A DNA stretch of 64,000 nucleotides from Apostichopus japonicus (Eukaryota > Echinodermata > Holothuroidea > Aspidochirotida > Stichopodidae). Shown piece by piece: positions 12,225 through 23,200 of the stretch (its first letter is position 1; each line of letters starts with the position of its first letter). Location: the NCBI RefSeq assembly GCF_037975245.1, contig NC_092572.1, forward strand, positions 2,765,501 through 2,829,500, in the 5' to 3' direction. Position numbers and translations under genes: made by a program. The notes under the pieces were generated by a model, which had not been told where the DNA came from, did no database searches, and was given only the letters and a program-made list of their open reading frames with translations.

Positions 12225-12380
12225 TTTCTCTTCCCGAGGTCTTGGCTATCTTCTACTCCCTCCTTTTTTCCTCTTTCTCTCTTTTTTCTTTTTCTTTTCC
12301 CTCCTTCCTCTCCTCCTTTTCTTTTTTCCCCCTCCTTTTCCCTTTTTACTTTTGTTTTTCTCTCCTCTTTTCCTTACCCG
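12225..12380 (+). repeat. Polypyrimidine tract
   Basis: About 150 bases almost purely C and T. Low complexity, lying inside the 2.3-kb element. The long frames across it (for example 12160-12447) are composition artefacts. Confidence 0.85.
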
Positions 12381-13619
12381 GGGGGCGCGCCCCCAACGCC
12401 CCCCTGGATACGCACCTGGTCCGTTTGGTGTAGACTTTGGTGTCTAATAACCCATTGGTTTCAAACCTTGGACCTTTGAAGATTTTCAAATCTAGGTATG
12501 TTACCTCGGTGTGTAATATTTCTACCGTAAACTTTAAGAAGCGGTGAATTTCATTCAACCTGTTTACTAGTTGTTCAAGTTCCTGAGGTGAACCGTCGTA
12601 AAGGAATAGAATTTCATCTCTATAGCGGAGCCATTTTAAGATTTTATTATCTGTCGGTAAAATCTGGTTTTCCAGTCTATGCATGACGATATCAAAGATT
12701 TCCGGAGAGGCTTGGCTACCCATGGCGCAACCGATCTTTTGTAGATAGAATTGGTTATTGAACTCGAAACAGTTTCTTGTTAAAAGTAAGTTCAATTACT
12801 TTGCGCATGGATATGGAAGATATTTTATTTATTCCATATTCGCTTTTTTTCCGCCTTTTCATTAGACTTCTTGACATATATCTAATGCCTCCTCTTGGGG
12901 AGTATTGGTATACATGGCGACGACATCGAGTGTAGCAAGTACTTCTGCTTTTGGTAACGGGGTGGCTTCCACAATTTTCAGAATGTGATTTGTGTCTTTC
13001 ACATAGGTGCTTTGTTTTTATACAATAGGAAGCAAGAAATAATCCACAAATTCCGACATTTTTTCGGTCGGTGATCCGTTTCCGCTTATTAAGGGCCCTC
13101 CCTTAAAAATACTTCAGGTTCTTGGCGAAAACGTTGCGTTAGATAGTGTAAAACCGCCTACACCCCCCTTTCATTAATAAGTATATCATAATTATCTCAT
13201 TGAATATATCTTGTTTAATGCTTTTTTCTTGGGGTGAATCTGGTGTGTCATAATTTTCGCGCAGAAGAAAAAACGAATCGACGCAATAATAGTGTATCCA
13301 TTGTACATGCACTGTTGAGCGTTGTTAAATATGTGTCTATCAAGAAAAAATATGTGCACAAAAAAGCGTGTCTGCAACGTTTCTGGTTTTTCTAGTTTTT
13401 GGAGAAATGTTTCACCATTTTGCATCTAAGCACTCACAATTAACCAAAAATTTCCAAGGGGAGGGGTTGTCCCCCTCCCCCTTGGAAATTGTTGGCCCCC
13501 TCCCCTCCCCTCCCCTCCCTTTTTGACCCCTCCCCTAGGACGCAGATCACTAAAGTGCTACCATCGGGATGTCGGCCCCCCTCCCTTTCTCAAAATCCTG
13601 GATCCGGCCCTGATTGGAG

Positions 13620-14980
13620 TGGAGAGAAATCAAACAAAAATAGTAAAAGTAATCAGATCTTATTCTACAAAGATTTTCTGTACTTGTAGATGTCCAGACG
13701 ACGGAAATCTGTTGATGGAGATGCATCTGGAAATGCAAAAAAATTCCATTTGAATGCAGCTTGCAAGAAACTTCCACTTGATTGGATAGACAAATACAAT
13801 ATTGGACCCCACAATAGTTCTAGGTTCGACCCGAAATGAGGATTGATATTCTCAGCAGTTCGGGATCACAACCTTCGCTAACATTGGCCACACTCAGTGG
13901 TGGAGCTGCATGAGGCTTGTTACCCTAGACCATGCAGTAGTTGTTTATTGGTTGGATTGATACCAGTAGGGCCATACATTATCTCAATTAATTGTTAAAA
14001 ACAGCTTAAATTTGTTCAAAAGTCACATTTCTTATAATTCCACACTAAAAGGCTGTACTGCAGCTGCCCAGAGGTGGAGCTGAATTTTAGCCCCGAAATA
14101 CACCCTACTGGAATCAATACTTAGTTTACTGAGAAAGACTCTAATATATATAAAGTACAGTAAGGGTCATATATTAAATTTGTATTTGCAACCCTTCATA
14201 TTTTACAAAACTCAGGTCACAGTGAGACACCGTAGCCCAGTTTCAACCATTGTGGCGCGGCCACAATGGTTTCACATAATTTAATATCTATAAATGCACT
14301 GAGCTGGAGCTTTGCAAAGCTGTAACCCCTGATGCAGCGGCGTAACGCCTATATATGGGCTTGGACGGGGCAAACCCAGGGGCCCCCGACCAAAGGGGGC
14401 CCCCGCTGCACTGATTTACAGAACTTAGAAGAGGGTTACCTTTTCTTTTTTTTTTAAACGGCACGTTTTCGTTGGAAAAGAAACTATGAATGAGACAATG
14501 GACATACTATTCTGTGCGTGAATACGTTCGTCATAAATCATATGCCCCTGCAACTGCAAATCTCGTATCCTTCTGTCCGCACGACTGACTCAGGAGCCTG
14601 AGGTACACACTGGAACTTGATAGGCTACGCTGGTACATATTATATCGAAATAGCGCCTCTAATTTCAATGAATTCGCTCTCAGTCAGGGCCGCCACATGA
14701 CATTGGCCGATAATTGGCCCAGATGACACAAATTTGGCATATTTTGAACCCCTTTTGCTGACGCTTTCCTCAGCTATCGGCCGAATCGCCGATGCCTAAG
14801 ATTTGTGTATGGATTTGTATGTTTTCGTATCAGACAGTAAATCGAATTTGGCATATTTTCCAGGGGTATGATGGCGCGAGTGAAATGAGTGGACGAGAGG
14901 GAGGTGTAAGCGCGCTCCTTCAGACTACCTCAAAAGTGTAGTGGTAACATCACCAGCCCCGTTCGTGCATTGTGCTAGCC
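13620..14980. repeat. Gene-free stretch with a degenerate repeat (family F)
   Basis: No exon seen. The part at about 13970-14340 matches 41521-42110 in order (GGTCATACATTATC, TTATAATTCCACAC, GAGGTGGAGCTG, CACTGAGCTGGAG, GCTGTAACCCC). It includes a perfect 12-bp-arm hairpin at 14245-14271 (AACCATTGTGGC arms). Other partial copies lie at 19190-19290 and 40200-40330. Confidence 0.6.
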
Positions 14981-15392
14981 ATATCGAGTGATTGACACCA
15001 CTACCATCCAATCGGAAGAACGTTTCAGAGGCCAGCAGTTAGTCGCTGATACCTTCAACTTCGTTCACCTCAAGAATCTTCTGTCCCTTGACATTATTGA
15101 GGTCCGTAAGACTGTCAGAGTGTATGCAGATAAATACAAAGGAGACATATGCACAGACGGCGTGATTGTAACAGACTACACAACTGACCTTGTTAATGAG
15201 ATTGAGTCGTTCCGTTGGTGGTTATAACTTGAGAGACATGTCACAAGTTTCTGAAGTCCTGCAGCTTCTGAATGACTGTGACCTTAGTACCAGGTCAAAG
15301 CTGTTATCGGCTGTGGTCCTGTTTATAACACTTCCAGTCACAGTGGCGACCGCAGAAAGATCATTCTCCAAGTTGAAGCTAATCAAGACTTA

Positions 15393-15425
15393 CCATGGAG
15401 GTAAAAACTGTTTTTACCTCCATGG
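15393..15425. repeat. Perfect 15-bp-arm palindrome inserted in the hAT remnant
   Basis: Arms CCATGGAGGTAAAAA and its exact inverse surround a 3-base CTG loop. GACTTAC stands on each side (15387-15393 and 15425-15431), so the 31 bases between look like an insertion with a 7-bp duplication, or a template-switch product. It sits between LIKTY and the next coding piece, where related proteins are continuous. Confidence 0.75.
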
Positions 15426-16409
15426 ACTTACCTACCACCATTTCTCAAGATCGGCTGGATTCGCTGGCTATCCTTTCCATCGAGAGCGAGGAGGCATGGT
15501 CACTTGATATGGATGGACTAATCGATATGTTTGCTGCAGTGGCGTAACCAGACTTTTCCATCTGGGGGGTGCAAAGGGGGGGGGGGCGAAGGGTCTGATT
15601 GGTGGGGCAGAATAAGCTAGTACAAAAGACATGCCAAACAGTTTGCATGACAAACTGTGGCAAATCGGGTATTGTGTCAGCAATGTAGGGTATAAATGGT
15701 CACTCTAGTTAGCTGACGTTTAATGTTATTTCCACATAGGTATTATTAACGATAAAACAGATCACTGAAAAAGTCATCGATAATTCTCTTTAAAAATCCG
15801 AATAGACTATGCTCTTTCTGTAAGTATTCAAAGATGATCAGCATGATATCTGACTTGCCTGGGAGTGTAACCACCACCCCGCCCCCCCCCCCCGCCCCGC
15901 CCCCCATCAACAAAAGATACGTTATCATTCCCCCTTCTTTTGCACTTTCTAAGGCACACTCAAACAGTCTAACGAAGGTTAATTCCCCTATTCTGATGAC
16001 TGTCTGCGAACTTATCGACGAATTTCGCGCCGGGTGACCATATATTTCGTGACTGAAATCGGGGACATTTATTGCGTGACTGATATGGGGAGGGGTTTAA
16101 GGGGAGGGGCTGTCCCCCTGGAAAATTTTCAAGTGCCTAAGGTGCTTAGATGTAAAATGGTGATACTTTGAAGCACTTTTTAAATCAATTTTATTTTCAA
16201 AAACGTAGCTTTTTCTTAAATGAAATCCACTTACTTTACGTGGTTCTTTGAGAACTTGTGATTTGCTCATGCTCACAGTATAAGTGTCGTTGTGTCGCCG
16301 TAGCTGCCATTTACACGGTCGAAAGAGTGCTAGGCTAGATCGATCTAGCATATTTTTACCAGTGTTTCCACTTTACACTGGCCCACCTGAAATACCGGCG
16401 TTCTGCGAC

Positions 16410-18117
16410 CAGTGGCGTCGCCAAGGGGGGGGGGGGGGGCAGGGGGGCACGTGCCCCCTGAAAAACCTAGTGCCCCCGAGTGCCCCCCCCCCCATCTGAG
16501 ATTTGGGTTGGTAAAAAAATATATATATATTTTGTTATATTCAACTACCATCATCTGAGTTGGTTTTTCATAAGGAAAAAGAAGCACAGTAATTCGTATT
16601 TTCTTCAAATGAGCTGCGAAAATATGACAAAGTTTTTCCTTGAACGTCGGGTATCGAAGTCGTAACCCGCGCCATCACAACAGGTGTCGATATTTACATT
16701 GAATGTGTCAGTGCTCACGCCATACCAGCGGATATACACGTCTGCTTCGCGAGCTACATGACTGTGGGAAGGGAGGGTACTGCAATATGTTGCCTTGGTC
16801 TGAGGTTGACAGGTTAGGAGCTGACGAAATGTGAGGGTCCGCAGGCACCATACTTGCCTATATTTGTGGACCCATATATTAACCCTGTTGTGTAGGGGCT
16901 GCAGAGGTCATTTGAGGTCAGATGCTTGTAGGAACAAATGGCGAATGTTCACACCTGCATACTGAGCCATACTCGATGTGTGATCAAACTTTGGATTGCA
17001 TGGTGAGATCCCTGATAGGAGCCAATAACGATGCTGGAACCTGTTACATCTTAATAGATAATGGGCGAAAACGAGAAGGACAAGAAAGGAGTCGGGGGTC
17101 ATGCACACATTAATTCAACAAATGTAGGTTCTATTGATAGGGTTAGGCATAATATCGACAGCATGTGGTTCATATCCTCTGCAAAATTCTGCGCCTTGTT
17201 AAAATCATTACCTCAAAAATAGCAATTTCTGGAGATATCTTCAGATCGAATTTAGCATCAAATGTGGCAGCATTTTGCATCCAGCCCATCCTCCGTATGC
17301 GTAAATTTTCCAAAGGGGAGGGGGCAGTGGCGGCGGAACCGGGGGGCTTGGGGGCTCAGCCCTCCCCTCTCAATGAAAAGTTGAGGGGGCAAATGCATGA
17401 TAAGCCCCCTCAATATTTACCAAGGCTCCGAAACGTGCATCTGCCCATTTTTCAATGCATACTTGTCGATCTGTCCGATGCACACGTATACTATATAGGT
17501 GTAATAATTTTAGTAAATGCTGGGGACACGTCCCCTGGCTATAGACCACATTGTCACCCCAACCGCGTCTTCACGCCCCGTGAAAAGTGGAAGCAGTGAG
17601 TGTGAGTACCGGTAAGCGCAACACAACTTCGTCTTAGGCCAATGGCTTGCTTCATTTCAGCCAGTTCTCCAACATCCCCTTACTACACTCAAAAACGTCT
17701 TTGCGAGTACACTACGAGTAATAGCTACTCTCTTAAAACACCATCGAATATACAAATTACAATGTTTTTACAGACTTTTACGTGCAATCTGAGAAATTGC
17801 AGGCTTGAGACCCATATTTTAGGGCTAGGTATTCACAGCATAAAACACTCGGGAAGTGCCGTTTCCGGCCATCTGGGGGTTTGAAAAACCCAAAATTTTC
17901 TTCTACGTTCCGCGCCAACCGATGGTGGCGCTCCGCTTAGATAGTCTCTACACATTAGCCCCCCCCCCAATAATTTTCCCGTTCCGCCGCGCCTGGAAGG
18001 GACCCCCCTCCCCTTAGACCCCCCAGGACGGCGATCCGTATATACCTAAGTGCCCCCCCCATCAAATGCTGGTGCCCCCCTGTACCCCCCAGACTGAAAA
18101 GTCTGGTGACGCCACTG
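16410..18117. mobile_element. Nested hAT-like element, 1.7 kb, exact 8-bp TSD
   Basis: Begins CAGTGGCGTCGCCA and ends TGGTGACGCCACTG. TCTGCGAC abuts both ends (16402-16409, 18118-18125). It lies wholly inside the 15537-18668 element. The interior includes a (TA)n run near 16518, fragments of the CAAGGGCGG family (17310-17345, 17990-18030) and an inverted hairpin repeat (17840-17945). No coding region recognised. Confidence 0.88.
17840..17945 (-). repeat. GCGCCACC..TGGCGC hairpin repeat, copy 3
   Basis: Inverted copy: CACTCGGGAAGTGCCG, TTTTCTTCTACG, GCGCCAACCGATGGTGGCGC and GCTTAGATAG in order. Confidence 0.7.
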
Positions 18118-18719
18118 TCTGCGACTGCACACTTGACTTAATTTTGTTTTTACAATTATTTTACTAATAATGTGGGATATTTTCGAAATTTCTGAACATT
18201 TTGACGAATCGGGGACATTTTTGGGGACACTTGTTCATTTCGGAACACACTCCCGGGATCAGGGATAACCATGTGAACATATATAAACTGAACGTAGCCT
18301 CCACTTGTGAGTGCCACGGAGACCGTTTAATTAAATTGCCAACCCGTTTCCACATTTGACAATACAGAGACAGTGGCGTTTTTTGGCTTGGGTCAAATTC
18401 AATTTCAAGGCAATGTTCCCATAGAAGTGATTTTTATTTTGGCCACCCAATTTCGCAGATAGAGAATAAGGTAAAAGGTAAAGAATAAAAATTGCATAAA
18501 AACCATGGTAATATACACATAGGCCAAGCAACATATTTAGTGTGCATTCAAGTTTTTTTCTCAGTCAATAATTCCATTTGGGGGGGGCAAGTGGGGGGCG
18601 AGCATTTCAACTGGGGAGGCGGGCTCCCGCCCCCTGCCCCCCCCCCCCTCCCGCTGGCTACGCCACTGATTTGCTGACAAGAAGGCCAGGCTCAGTAAAT
18701 TCAAGCTCTAACCATTCCA

Positions 18720-19586
18720 AGTTCTCGGGAACTTGGATACCATTTGTCCATAGGAGTTACGCCACAGGTGGAAATATACATGTTGATGTTAATTGGACAT
18801 TGGTCATTTGATCTTATTGTCCTTTCAATCTCTTAATGTATTCTAGCTTTGCAACACATTTTGTCATGTTCCCAGTATGACAGACAAGGCGGACCAAAAA
18901 TGTGTCTATGAACGCAGATTTTCTCCAAAATCTCAGTCGATGAAATCACCACGAAGTGTTCCATATACGGATTAGATTGCACCAGAGAGCTTGTAGAACC
19001 CCAGAGCTTCCAGGGCCCTATAGGCGGGCCCTGGACCCACGCCTGTAGGGCTTCGCGCTCCGCGCTCCGCGCTCGTGATGTGCGATGCGCGCACATCGGT
19101 TGATTCTCCACAGCAGCCAGGGGGGCCTTCCTTCCCTAGACCCTGGGGCCCAAACTCAAAGTTACGCCGCTTCCCTTATCTCAAAACGAGGCGCGTCTTA
19201 ACACAATGTTTTCACATAATTGCACTGAGCTGGAGAGTGGAGCTGTGCCAAAGCTGTAACTAAATTCCCGCGATAACGTCAACAATGAGGGGTCGTACTA
19301 ATTAGCGTCAACAGGCCCATTTCACGACAGCTCAAGACAACTCAAGACAACAAGTTTAAAATACCATCAAATAAATAAAATACAATGGTAGTAATCAGAG
19401 TGTATCTCGAAACACGTTTAAAGCTGACTGGAACCATCGTGCATACATATTTTCACGGGAAAAACTGTTTTTGTCGTAAAAATCGTCAACTTTCTCCGTC
19501 CGTAGATAGACACAATCGACGACTCCGAGCAACGGTGGTCACGTGACGTATAGTGGGTACAGAACAACAGAATCATAACAAACCAT
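18720..19586. other. Gene-free left flank of the giant transposon
   Basis: No exon seen. A GCGCTCC triplication lies near 19050-19072, and a partial family F repeat at 19195-19290 (CACTGAGCTGGAG, GCTGTAACTAAA, CGATAACGTC). Confidence 0.45.
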
Positions 19587-19592
19587 CGCGCG

Positions 19593-19656
19593 TATGGCAA
19601 GCCATTTTACTTTTTATTCAGTATTTAATGATATCAACAATTATTTAATGATATCA
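19593..19656 (+). repeat. Left terminal inverted repeat of the giant transposon
   Basis: Pairs with 37097-37160. One mismatch in the outer 28 bases; the pairing then runs through TATTTAATGATATC and weakens. Confidence 0.9.
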
Positions 19657-20115
19657 AAAATTATTTAATGATATCATGAATTATTTCATGATATCTGAAA
19701 TTGTTTTAATGATATGTACGTCATATTTGATGATATCATTAATTGGTGCAAGGTAATTATTGATATCATTATTTTATTTGATGATATCATAATTAAAATT
19801 TCTGATATCAAGAATTGAATTTGTGATATCTTAAAATAGATGAACTATTATAGATATCAACAATTCAATTCAAGATATCATAAATTCAATTTCAGATATC
19901 TGTATTTAAATTAATGATATCATCAAATATGACGTACATATCACGAATTCGGCCATATTTAATGATATCATAAATTCCAATTAATGATATCATCAAATAT
20001 GACGTACATATCACGAATTCGGCCATATTTAATGATATCATAAATTCCAATTAATGATATCATCAAATATGACGTACATATCACGAATTCGGCCATATTT
20101 AATGATATCATCAAT
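19620..20115. repeat. Left subterminal GATATC array
   Basis: Eighteen GATATC palindromes in about 500 bases, usually within TTAATGATATCAT-like contexts. The right part (about 19911-20110) is a tandem repeat of exact 70-bp period, nearly three units, each with ATGACGTACATATCACGAA. Such subterminal arrays are typical transposase-binding regions; that role is inferred. Confidence 0.9.
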
Positions 20116-20239
20116 TACGCCCTCAGTATGAGCGCCTGGGACTATGTGGCGGCAAGTACAATTCAGTGCGGGTAGTGCATTATATTGATGCAGTGCGTGT
20201 GTAAGTGATTTATTAAGTTCGACAAGATTTTTTCCAATA

Positions 20240-23200
20240 ATGACGACAGGAAATACGGCCAGAATCAGAAATCTAGTTGAAACAGCCAGAAGTGCTATTA
20301 ACGAAAATAATCACGACACAGAAGATGTCGATCAAGAAGACTTCGCATCCGTCGTGTCAGCAACTTTTCGAGACTTTAGACGAAGACGTCAACCTGACTT
20401 GCGTAAGTTAGTAGTGCCGCCTAACGATAGGCTATATCGTAGAAGATAGGGTAGGTCACATGCGCTCGTAACGTTAGGCTTATTTATATTTCTAGTATTA
20501 GTATTAGGCCTACGCCTAGGCTAATACTATACTTCATATGGATTATGCCAAAACGTCCCCGTGCTATATATATCTAGGCCTACATAACCAAAACTTCCCG
20601 GGGGTATATATATTTTTTTATAAGCAGAAAGTATGTGGAATGATACTTGAAAGTCACATACAAATGTGGAAAAAGAAAGAGTTTAAATTTTAGTAACGAA
20701 TTTCGGGGTTAGGCTGGCTGGTTAAAAAATAGAATTTCAATAATGGATGTAGGCTATTGTATAAATTTGTAGTAACATTGTCAATCGGGGGAAAATAGAA
20801 AATATCACGTATCAACATTCAGAGTTATGCTGGCTGGTTAAAGAGATATATTTTCAATAATGGATGTATTGTAAAATTTTATCAATATATGTGTCAATCG
20901 GGGAAAATGAAAAGAGTTTTAGTAACGAATGTCGGCGTCATTCAGGTTAAGGCTGGCTGGTTAAAGAAATAGAAGTCAAGTAACGGATGTACTGTAGTAT
21001 AAATGTCTTTAAAATTTATAGCAATATACAATGGCCAAGAAGTTTATGGTGTGGAGAAACCTCTCTCGATTTTAACACCATCGGTTTCAACACTCCGCTT
21101 CGAGAAAGTGTTGAAACCAGTGGTGTTGAAACCACAGCGGCAAGTGTTGAAACCACCGTGGCAGGTGTTGAGACATGAAGTGTTGAAACGTGAATTGTTG
21201 AAACCACACGTGTTGAAACATGTAGTGTTGAACTATACCAACTTGTACTTAAATGTCACTAAAATGCATGGTACTTGCCAATAACTTAGCCCAGCCTACA
21301 TGTTTCACAGCCACATTACCTTTTTTGAATTAAAGGAAACTACGAACATTCTAATCATTATTTTACTTGTGAAATATTGCATGCAAACAGTCAAAATTAT
21401 TAGTTTGGTACGGTAACGTTCTGACAAAGGGAACAAGGGGAGATGTTGACCACTGGGGCTTTCGCCTAGAGTAGAGGCACAGTTGTAGTGGAGTGTAAAA
21501 AATGTCACGTGAGGGTGACGTCATCATTCAATATTCCTGGTAATGTGCCCAGTCTAGTATGTGACTGTGCCTTCAAAGTCTTAGTGCATTTTGCAGGAAT
21601 CACTCAACATTTGTGTTTTTTCTGTTTTGTTTTTTACCTACTACCTAAATTTTTACATGGTTCTGCAAAAGATTTTTTTCAGACTGACTAGACTCACTTC
21701 TTGGGCATGGAAAATTTGTAATCATGATAAATGAATATTCAACTTTGCCATTTGCACAGAATTTATTGATATGAGTAGGTTAATAATATGACCCTGGCCT
21801 ACGTAACTTTCTGTCTGTTCAAGTGATCAAATGAACAATGATTCCCTGTGTTTAGGTACCATTTAACCAGATGATTCTGTTTTGTGTTTGTAGGTCAAAC
21901 AAAGAGAGGAAGGAAGGCAAGTAGTATCTGGAAGGCAAGGGTTTTTCTATTGAAAAGGTCCAATGTGGATTTTTTGCCTTCAATTGCAGAGTGCAAATAC
22001 CTTGACGACAATGGATATGGTGAGTAATGATATATACCAACTATAATAAACAAACTGACCAACAAATGTAATAATTTATGTAATTTGCTCTTAGTAGCAT
22101 TTGATTGTATTTTTTGGTTCCTTGCTTTAGCAAAAGGAACCTATGTAGTCAACTTGGCATGTTTGTGTCTGTGACACTTGCTTACGTACACGGCAACTCA
22201 ACAAGGGAAAGTTGAACTTAACTCAAACTTGGTATATAGATCCGCCATAGTAAGAGATGTGCCCTATTGTTTTTGGTACCTGTGAAGGTCACCAAAGGTC
22301 AGTTAGGGGCCGAAAACCAAATTAATAAACACAGCAATAACTCCCATTGACAGGGTCCGACATGGTTGATATTTTGGAACTAGTTGTAAATATGTTAAGG
22401 GATCATGTCCAAACATAACCATCAAGTGATCCAAGGTCAATTAGGGGACAAAATGTCTGTTGATGTTGGGAGTTGCGCTATTGTAATCCAATAGTCGACC
22501 CACATCTGGGTGACTCTTGACCTCTGGTGACCATTACTAGTTTCTTGGGTTATTTGAATTTTTGTGGCCATATTCAGATCTCAATTGGTCTTCCAATCAA
22601 AATTGGCCATAGACCTCTGTGTGACCTTTTTTGTGCGAAGTTATCAGAGGTCAAAGTTTTGTTTTGTATTCTAGTATTAAAGTACTGTTAGGATGGTCAT
22701 ACATACTTTTTTTATTCAGACAGTCTAACTAAATCTGACTAGGAGGTCAAAGATTAAATCTTAAAAATATGCTTATTTTGAGAGATATGGGGCAAAGGAA
22801 AGGGTCAATCTTTTGATATGCTTTGTAAACGGTTAGTAAAATGACCGTAAAAGCACAGCCTTGGAATCTATGCAGTCATGATGACGTATGGGTGACACTG
22901 CTTGTTTAACACCATGGTAAACAGACTTACTGTACAGACATTAGTTTTTTCTGCTTCTTTCAATTTCATACTTGGTATACAAGTTTGCCATAATGAGTTT
23001 CAGATACCTTTTCATTGTGGTAGAGGTCAAACATCATATGAGGTCCACAGAGGTCAAATTACATAGATTTTAAAACCTGGAAAAACTCAACGAATGATTA
23101 CTTCATTTAGTTGTCCGACCTAGTTTTTACTCATCTCGGTACAAAGACTAGTACAACTGTGTACATTCTCATAAAACTAATGAATACTAAAATAAACAAT

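Larger units (their letters stand above)
10099..12418. mobile_element. Non-autonomous hAT-like element, 2.3 kb, with nested elements
   Basis: The left end CAGGCGCGTATCCAGG is inverted at the right end as CCTGGATACGCACCTG. The flanks GTGGGTTT (10091-10098) and GTCCGTTT (12419-12426) look like an aged 8-bp duplication with two changes. The insertion splits the Penelope-like frame at a tyrosine-threonine-lysine-proline-threonine site. Inside lie a copy of the 367-bp element, two copies of the GCGCCACC hairpin repeat and a polypyrimidine tract. Confidence 0.75.
8700..13200 (-). pseudogene. Penelope-like element reverse transcriptase, split by insertions
   Basis: Minus-strand pieces in order are about 13200-12419, 10098-9747 and 8843-8700. 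The first holds KNLKYFLR, SPTEKMSEFVDYFLLP, catalytic motif A-like LATLDVVAMYTNTPQEEA, then IGCAMGSQASP, WLRYRDEILFLYDGS and VTYLDLKIFK. The second resumes with KPTEIFQYLDRNSAHP and ends near KHWHLISHHA. The third continues with KPFPKEPILAYLSAQNLKDL. Removing the elements at 10099-12418 and 8844-9738 with one duplication copy each restores continuity at both junctions. The catalytic YIDD-like box reads YRDE, and stops or frameshifts occur (a stop lies near 13025), so it is dead. The GIY-YIG endonuclease is not recognisable. Confidence 0.8.
8054..13612. mobile_element. Possible large hAT-like composite, CAGGGSCGGATCCAGG termini
   Basis: The left end reads CAGGGGCGGATCCAGG and the inverse of the right end reads CAGGGCCGGATCCAGG (15 of 16 identical). 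The pentamer ATTGG abuts both ends (8049-8053 and 13613-13617), which would fit a hAT5-like duplication. Everything between, including the Penelope-like pieces and their insertions, would then be nested cargo. Two unrelated copies of the same terminus could also produce this picture. Confidence 0.4.
15537..18668. mobile_element. Non-autonomous hAT-like element, 3.1 kb, inserted in the hAT remnant
   Basis: The left end CAGTGGCGTAACCAG is inverted at the right end as CTGGCTACGCCACTG. Flanks GTTTGCTG (15529-15536) and ATTTGCTG (18669-18676) are an 8-bp duplication with one change. Removing the element and one flank rejoins the transposase frame at methionine-phenylalanine-alanine-aspartate. Over half of its length is a second, nested element (16410-18117). 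It has poly-G and poly-C tracts just inside its ends and no transposase. Confidence 0.88.
14988..18715 (+). pseudogene. hAT transposase remnant (ZMYM1-like C-terminus), interrupted
   Basis: The piece at 14988-15225 has EERFRGQQLVADTFNF and LKNLLSLDIIEV; the piece at 15235-15390 carries the hAT dimerisation signature LPVTVATAERSFSKLKLIKT. The third piece at 15435-15536 has TISQDRLDSLAILSIESE. The frame ends at IDMFA, where an element is inserted, and resumes at 18669 with FADKKARLSK. Frameshifts separate pieces one, two and three, and a 31-bp palindrome is inserted at 15394. The catalytic N-terminal part is missing. hAT transposases cut and paste CAG-ended elements with 8-bp duplications, but this copy cannot supply that activity. 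Confidence 0.85.

Noticed and set aside
12160-12447. Long open frames on the plus strand across 12160-12447
   Set aside because: They translate a polypyrimidine tract into Leu/Phe/Pro/Ser runs; no gene.
19911-20110. Regular 70-bp repeats that could suggest a CRISPR-like array
   Set aside because: The whole 70-bp unit is conserved with no variable spacers, and it belongs to the subterminal array of a eukaryotic transposon.
20403-20449. Continuation of accessory gene 1 exon 1 to a stop at 20449
   Set aside because: A perfect GTAAGT donor at 20403 and exact phase agreement with the exon at 21894 argue that this is intron.
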